DNA of 36,776 bases. Source: Triparma columacea (Eukaryota; Sar; Bolidophyceae; Parmales; Triparmaceae). The notes beneath the pieces are model-generated. The model searched no databases. It worked only from the letters and a program-made list of their open reading frames with translations, and was not told the origin of the DNA. A program made the position numbers and the translations under genes. Positions 32,001-36,776 of this stretch are shown in pieces; position 1 is the first letter of the stretch; each line of letters starts with the position of its first letter. Location of the stretch: contig BRYA01000167.1 of NCBI GenBank assembly GCA_030267965.1, positions 1 through 36,776 on the forward strand, read 5' to 3'.

Positions 32001-34405
32001 GAGCTACCCCGGTCGTCAACGAGCTTCTCGGAAAGATGATCGACGGGCAGGACACAATTTGCCTCAACAGCGGCACCCCCCCCAAGGATGACGGCTCCCT
32101 GGCGGATGACGCAGGAGCCGCACCTTGGGTAGCGGTGCTTACCGCGCAGCACACGTTGGGGTTCATCTTCCTCTGCGTTCTCCTATACCTTTATAGGTAC
32201 AGGTCGCGCAGCAATGCGCGCAAGAAGAAGTTGAAGCTTGCTGAGAAGGCTATTGAGGCTGGGAATTTCGATGACGCGGAGGACATCCTTTCAGGAATGA
32301 AGGGGCGTACTGACTGGAACACTGCATTGGTGTTTCACCCTGACATCTCTCCCTTGATGAGGTATGGTGTCGTTGTCGTGCAATTGTGCTTGCTGTGCCT
32401 CTTCGTCGTGGTGAACCTCCAGCCAGGTGCGTCAGTCGATCTCTACCTTAAAATCGCTCAGGATCCGATCGTCATCGAGGATCTCTTCCTCTTTACACTC
32501 GCCGGGACAATCTCCGACATGCTCAACGCCGGCGTTTACTTCCTCGCCATCGTTATCATTCTCTTCTCCGGCTGCTACCCCTACTGCAAGGTGATAACGC
32601 AGCTCGTTTGTTGGTGCTTACCTACCTCCAAGCTGTCTCCGAAGCGTCGCGAGTCTGTCCTGCTATTCGTGGGGGCCATAGGAAAGTGGAGTCTGGTTGA
32701 CACTTTCGTTCTCTTCTTGATGATGATTGCGTTCAACATGAAGATTGCTCTACAAAATGGGGAACTTAAGGCTGACGTTTTCATCGTCACGAAGTTCGGC
32801 TTTTACGGATTCTTGTTCGCGACGATGGCGAGCTTGAGCATGGGCAGTCTAGTGCTCTGGTTCCACCGCTACACCACCAATTACATTGAGCTCGAGGAAG
32901 GCGGGCCGGAGATGTCCCTCTCCGAGATGAAGCACCGCTACGGGAAGCTCCTTGTCAGAAGCACGGAGAGGGGGAGATGGGTTGTGACGATTACTCTTAC
33001 GCTAACGGCGGCTTTTTGCATCTGGGGGAGTATTCTGCCATCCTTCAGATTCAACATTGAGGGCCTCGCCGGTATGGCGCTTGAGCTCACCCCGGACGTG
33101 AATCCCACGACGTACTACTCTCTAATTAGCGTCGGCCTCACGCTGCCCTACGCTTCCCTAGATCCTAACGACATCATGTTGAGGTGGTGCCAAGCCACTT
33201 ACTTCATCTTTTCCCTGATTTGCCCCCTTTGCTACCTGGCGGGCCTCTGGATGCTCTGGTGTAAGCCCATGACCCTCGCGTCGCAGCGCACCTGGTTCGT
33301 GATGACGGAGGTGTTCTCCGAGTGGGCAGCTATGGAGGTCTTCGTCATCTCCATCGTCGCCTGTTCTGCCCAGATTGGGCAGCTCGCGTATTTCATGGTC
33401 GGAGGAGCTTGCGACGAGATCGACCTGATTCTTCAGGAGGCGATGAAGGTTGACAAGGAGATAGCGAACTTCGTCCAGGAGCCAACCTGCTTCGGAGTGG
33501 CTGCGTACCTTGAAGCTGGAGCATACTTTCTTGGGGTGGGGTGTCTTATCTTCACCGTTGTGGGAAGGTACCTGCAGGACTTCTGCCACAGAGGTTTGGA
33601 GGATAGGTTAAAGAACAGCCCGGCTGCTAAGGAAGGGAGAGATATGGCTCAAAGGTTGACTGAGATGGATACGAATGGGCGATTCAGCGCCATGGTTCAG
33701 GAGAATGGGATGCAGGGAGGAGAGGAACCCGACGAGTCTGTGGGTAGGAAGAAAGAGAAGATGGGATGCATGAACCGCAACCTTTTCCATTTCTGCGACA
33801 GATTCGGTCTCCTCGAAGTTGTCGATGAGGAGTTGGATGAAAGAGTAACGCTTGGGTTTGCCATGGAAGACGTGGAGGAGCATGTTGATGGGATTGAGAG
33901 CCCGCAGAGAACGCAGAGAACGCATGCGATTGCCACACCTCCGCCTCCCCCTGTCAACAATGATAATGGAGTTAGGAACCCAATGAGAGGTGGAGGGAGG
34001 GCATCGGAGGAAGACGTTCAGGTTGACGAGCCCTCAAGGCAAAGCGCTCTGAGCAGGAGGGCTAGCAATGTGGTGGGAAAAATTGAAGAGAGACTCGGCG
34101 AACAGACCAAGAAGGTTTCGTGGGGGGGGGGCAGAAAAAAGTCGGAACCAAAGTTCGTAAAGTTGACTGAGTGCAGGCTCAACAAGATGAGCCTCGCAGA
34201 CATTGGAAGCTCTCTCGACGAGCTTGGGCTTGGGAAGTACAGTGAAGCTTTCATGAATGAGGGCATCGACGGCCCAGTTCTCGTTGCTATGACCTTCGAT
34301 ATGGAAGGTATGGACGAATGCCTACGCGATGAGATTGGGATAGAGAAGAAGCTTGAGAGGGCGAAGCTCAAGGGCTGGATCACGAAGATGATGAAGCAGG
34401 AGTGA
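29044..34405 (+). CDS. BPI/LBP (TULIP) - PqiA/LetA-like membrane - SAM fusion protein
   Basis: Exons are 29044-30027, 30101-31549 and 31715-34405; both introns are phase 0 (1708 codons, 1707 aa). A signal peptide covers about 1-36. Two related Cys-rich modules (75-112 and 139-172) share C-x-W-x-F, CxP and Y-x-Y-x-LxxSCR spacing. Residues about 225-940 look like BPI/LBP tubular lipid-binding modules, probably at least two, e.g. GGSLEAWIVDLFSGPIELVVE and later IDISPM-type strands. A membrane helix near 954-975 leads to a polytopic domain with GKWSLVDTFVLFLMMIAF near 1134 and SEWAAMEVFVIS near 1347, matching the repeated W-S-x-x-D/E-V-F signature of PqiA/LetA. A SAM domain (LGLGKYSEAFMNEGIDGPVLVAMT) ends the protein. 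Bacterial LetA works with MCE proteins in lipid transport. Lipid capture outside and transfer through the membrane is my inference. Confidence 0.78.
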
Positions 34406-34551
34406 ACCTGAAAATGAACATGAATAGAACTCATTTTCTATGTCAAACAACCCGCTGTTACTGTTAGGAAAATTTGCTTGAGCTTTTCCACGCCCACCCT
34501 TTTCGTCCTGCTATGCCTAAAAAATCCCGGAACGCTCAACTTACTCTCTGC
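34406..34551. terminator. Convergent 3' ends
   Basis: Two convergent stop codons lie 146 bp apart (TULIP-LetA gene and PACRG). The spacer is slightly A/T-rich with CATTTTCTATG near 34430, and presumably carries both polyadenylation regions. No canonical AATAAA is seen. Confidence 0.4.
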
Positions 34552-36322
34552 CTACTCTCTCTGCCTACAACTTTCGTAGGTTGGGCACATGTACTTAATG
34601 TTGATGAAGGCGTCGGGGCCACCATACATCTCGAACATCTCGAGGGTCTCCCTGATGAGCTCTCCAAGGTCGAGCCTCCTCCTTTGGCTGTAGTCAAACA
34701 TGTCACCGAGGTTTTTCTCGTTGGAGCGGAAGAGGTTGAACACAGGCAAGATGCTGCGGAAGTATGGGACGAAGGCCTGGCCAATGTGGGGGTTCTGGAG
34801 CAGCATCTGCTGAAGGATCTTAAGGACCGAGCAGATGATGTCCGGCTCCTTGGTCCCGAGGGCGTTATTGATTGGAAGGATGAGCTGGGGGACGACGGGT
34901 AGGAGTTTCTCAGGAGCTGCCTGGATCATATCGATGACCCCCTGGATCGCGAGAAACCTGTAAGGGTCGTCGACCTCCCTAAGGCCGTCCACGAAGATGG
35001 GGAGATAAACGTGGTAGTCGAGCTTCCTCACGTCACTACTCCAAAGCACCTTGTTCCCTCCTGCGCAGTGGTCGATCTTTACTGGAAGGTCGCCGCGAGA
35101 GTAATACTTCCTGAAGACGGTGGCCTCGATGGTACGCTTCTTGTACGCACCAGCTCGGGGCACCTTGGGTGCCCTGAGCTTGGCAGCCCTGACGGCGCGG
35201 ATCGGCGGCGCGGTTAGGGGCCTCTTGGACGCAGATCCGTCCTCGTTGGTGAGCTTGGACGTAGGAATCCAAAATTTTCCCGCTTTCTTCATGTACCGTC
35301 CAACGTGGCGCAGTTCTTGGGTTTTTTCGGTCCTGTGAGCCTCCTTCTTCCTCACAGTTCGTCTCTCGGCCGCAGTGAGGGGCCTGGGAGGGGCCTCATG
35401 TATGATGGAAGATCCATTGATATTGAAGTTAGACCTGAGATGGACGGGGATCTGGTGGGGGCAAAGCGAGGAGCGATGTGAAAGGAATTAGATATCACAG
35501 CATCATTTGCCCATCCGTCGATTTGACCTTTCGACCATTCGCTGTTTCTTTCTCACCTCCTTCTCCTCACTCTCCTCGAATTTCTTGGCAAAACCTTCCT
35601 TCTTCTCGCCTGCGGTGGTGTTCATCAAGTCGGCCATGCTCTTCGTGGTCCTCAGAACATCCGCTGACACGCTCTTAGTCATCCTCTTGGGAACATTTCT
35701 GTTCAGGTAACTCACAGGGTCCTTGGCTGCCCTCCTCACTCTATCCGGCGTCCTGTCCCTGTATCTGCAAGTAAGGTTGCCACTCCATCTATGAGGGTGG
35801 TGTGAGGTGAATTGTTGGAGGGGTGCACAGCGCGAGCGAGCATGTTTTGGGTGAGAGGAAAGGAGGAAAAGGACATGCAACCAACACCCAATCACAAGAA
35901 ACCATTGCCCAACTCAAGAAGAACATAATTACGTGCATGTATCGCAACGCTTGCAGCTACTTACGTGTCGCGCATGTGATAAGATGAAGGAAACTGGCCA
36001 AATGGTGACTCTGCCAAAGGCGGCTTCAGGTGTGCAGGACGGGGTTCCTCGTTCCTTCATTAATGGAGCGCAGATGGGGAGTGAAGGGGGGGGGGGGGGG
36101 GGATTAGAATGAAAAAAGAGGTCGTGCTGACAGCTTGAGACGTCAGGGCGCAGATTCACCAAAAAATCCTCACCTGTATTTCTTCTTCACGATATCTGAC
36201 ACGACAAGGGATGCAGCAATGGCTTGCGAGTCGGCAAGCATGGTGCGTGCCGCAGCAGTCATCGGCCTTTGACCATTGTTGGTAGAGCCAGGCGTTGGTC
36301 CAGGGGTCCCAGGAGTTGCCAT
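34552..36322 (-). CDS. PACRG: PACRG, axonemal inner-junction protein
   Basis: Exons are 36322-36174, 35764-35557 and 35451-34552 (419 codons, 418 aa), phase kept. An in-frame TGA 15 nt upstream of the ATG at 36322 fixes the 5' limit; the alternative ATG at 36262 is 20 codons downstream. The C-terminal 215 or so residues are classic PACRG: FRKYYSRGDLPVKI, DYHVYLPIFVDGLREVDDPYRFLAI, LLPVVPQLILPINNAL, FVPYFRSILPVFNLF, DYSQRRRLDLGELIRETLE and GGPDAFINIKYMCPTYESC. PACRG, with FAP20, ties the A and B tubules of the doublet at the inner junction of cilia. The extra 200 or so N-terminal residues are basic and Ala/Lys/Arg-rich, longer than in animals, as in some algal and protist homologues. Intron 1 contains a poly-G run near 36087-36102. 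Confidence 0.95.
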
Positions 36323-36776
36323 ATTCCAGCAGTTGGGTCAAGTGCTCTTTCACCCTTAGCGCTGGGCTGGTGAGAATCTTTCATCCATCCATCCTTTTGA
36401 TGAATTTTATTTGGAACAAGAATCTCTCTCAAGGTTATCGTGATAATTTTCTCTCCCCCTCGGTGTGAAGGACTGTGTATACGGCCGACGGTTGGCACTA
36501 AAACCTTATATCTAACTCACGCACGCTCGATGTCACCTCTGAAAGGAAACTCTCACAACAAGGAAAAACACACATTCTTTAGAAAAAATTTGGGACGCAT
36601 GCAGCCTAATCTCAATCCTTGCCATCGTCTATGTCAGCACGGTATGAAAGCATAAATCTTCTGAAATTTTCTCATCCTAAAATTTGAGAAATGTTGCCAT
36701 TTCCAAAGGAAATACCATTATAGAGGGATAATGAATTTGGGGCGAAGCCATTTTGCAAATTAAACGCGGTGCGGTT
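36323..36776. other. Upstream region of PACRG, no gene seen
   Basis: This 454-bp stretch should contain the PACRG promoter and leader. A short CCATCCATCCATCC repeat lies near 36380-36395. The open frames on the + strand are short and low quality, so none is called. Confidence 0.45.

Noticed and set aside
36440..36655. 71-aa + strand ORF upstream of PACRG
   Set aside because: No recognisable sequence, no splice or start context, and it lies in the likely PACRG promoter.

Overview
The window reads as nuclear DNA of a photosynthetic microalga, most likely a stramenopile; Parmales/Bolidophyceae is my best guess and is not provable here. Reasons: genes lie on both strands, most carry short GT-AG introns (73 to about 410 bp) with pyrimidine-rich acceptors, and the gene content mixes a mitochondrial bacterial-type aconitase (AcnB), a plastid HCF173-like SDR/CIA30 protein with an apparent signal peptide, and basal-body/axoneme proteins (PACRG, SF-assemblin-like). 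Splice models were built by hand from reading-frame phase and conserved protein motifs. Every listed multi-exon model keeps phase across all junctions.

Layout. 1-1262: gene-poor repeat zone with five hairpin-forming tandem units, a degenerate 9-bp satellite, a short GC-richer ORF remnant and a (TTTAC)8 array. 1263-8498 (-): intronless 2411-aa protein with START-type lipid-binding domains and two tandem copies of a polytopic membrane module. 9512-11507 (-): conserved-looking protein of unknown function, sharing a 146-bp divergent promoter with a Sft2/SFT2D vesicle-transport protein (11654-12407, +). 12553-12741 (-): TOM7-like import subunit. 13306-16445 (+): mitochondrial aconitase AcnB in four exons. 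16614-17348 (-): polytopic membrane protein. 17917-20787 (+): Frizzled-CRD-like ectodomain on a polytopic membrane protein. 20868-23818 (-): HCF173-like SDR/CIA30 protein with an apparent cold-shock domain inside. 24210-26920 (-): fatty acyl-AMP ligase with a carrier domain and a C-terminal CaaX box. 27430-28749 (+): SF-assemblin-like coiled coil. 29044-34405 (+): 1707-aa BPI/LBP (TULIP) lipid-binding ectodomain fused to a PqiA/LetA-like membrane domain and a SAM domain. 34552-36322 (-): PACRG.

How they fit together. These are independent eukaryotic genes, not an operon. Several share themes: lipid handling at membranes (START protein, BPI-LetA-SAM protein, FAAL-carrier-CaaX), organelle function (AcnB, TOM7, HCF173-like) and the flagellar apparatus (PACRG, SF-assemblin-like). 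The strongest candidates for undescribed biology are the TULIP-LetA-SAM fusion, the cold-shock-like insertion in the SDR/CIA30 protein, and the predicted prenylated acyl-AMP ligase.
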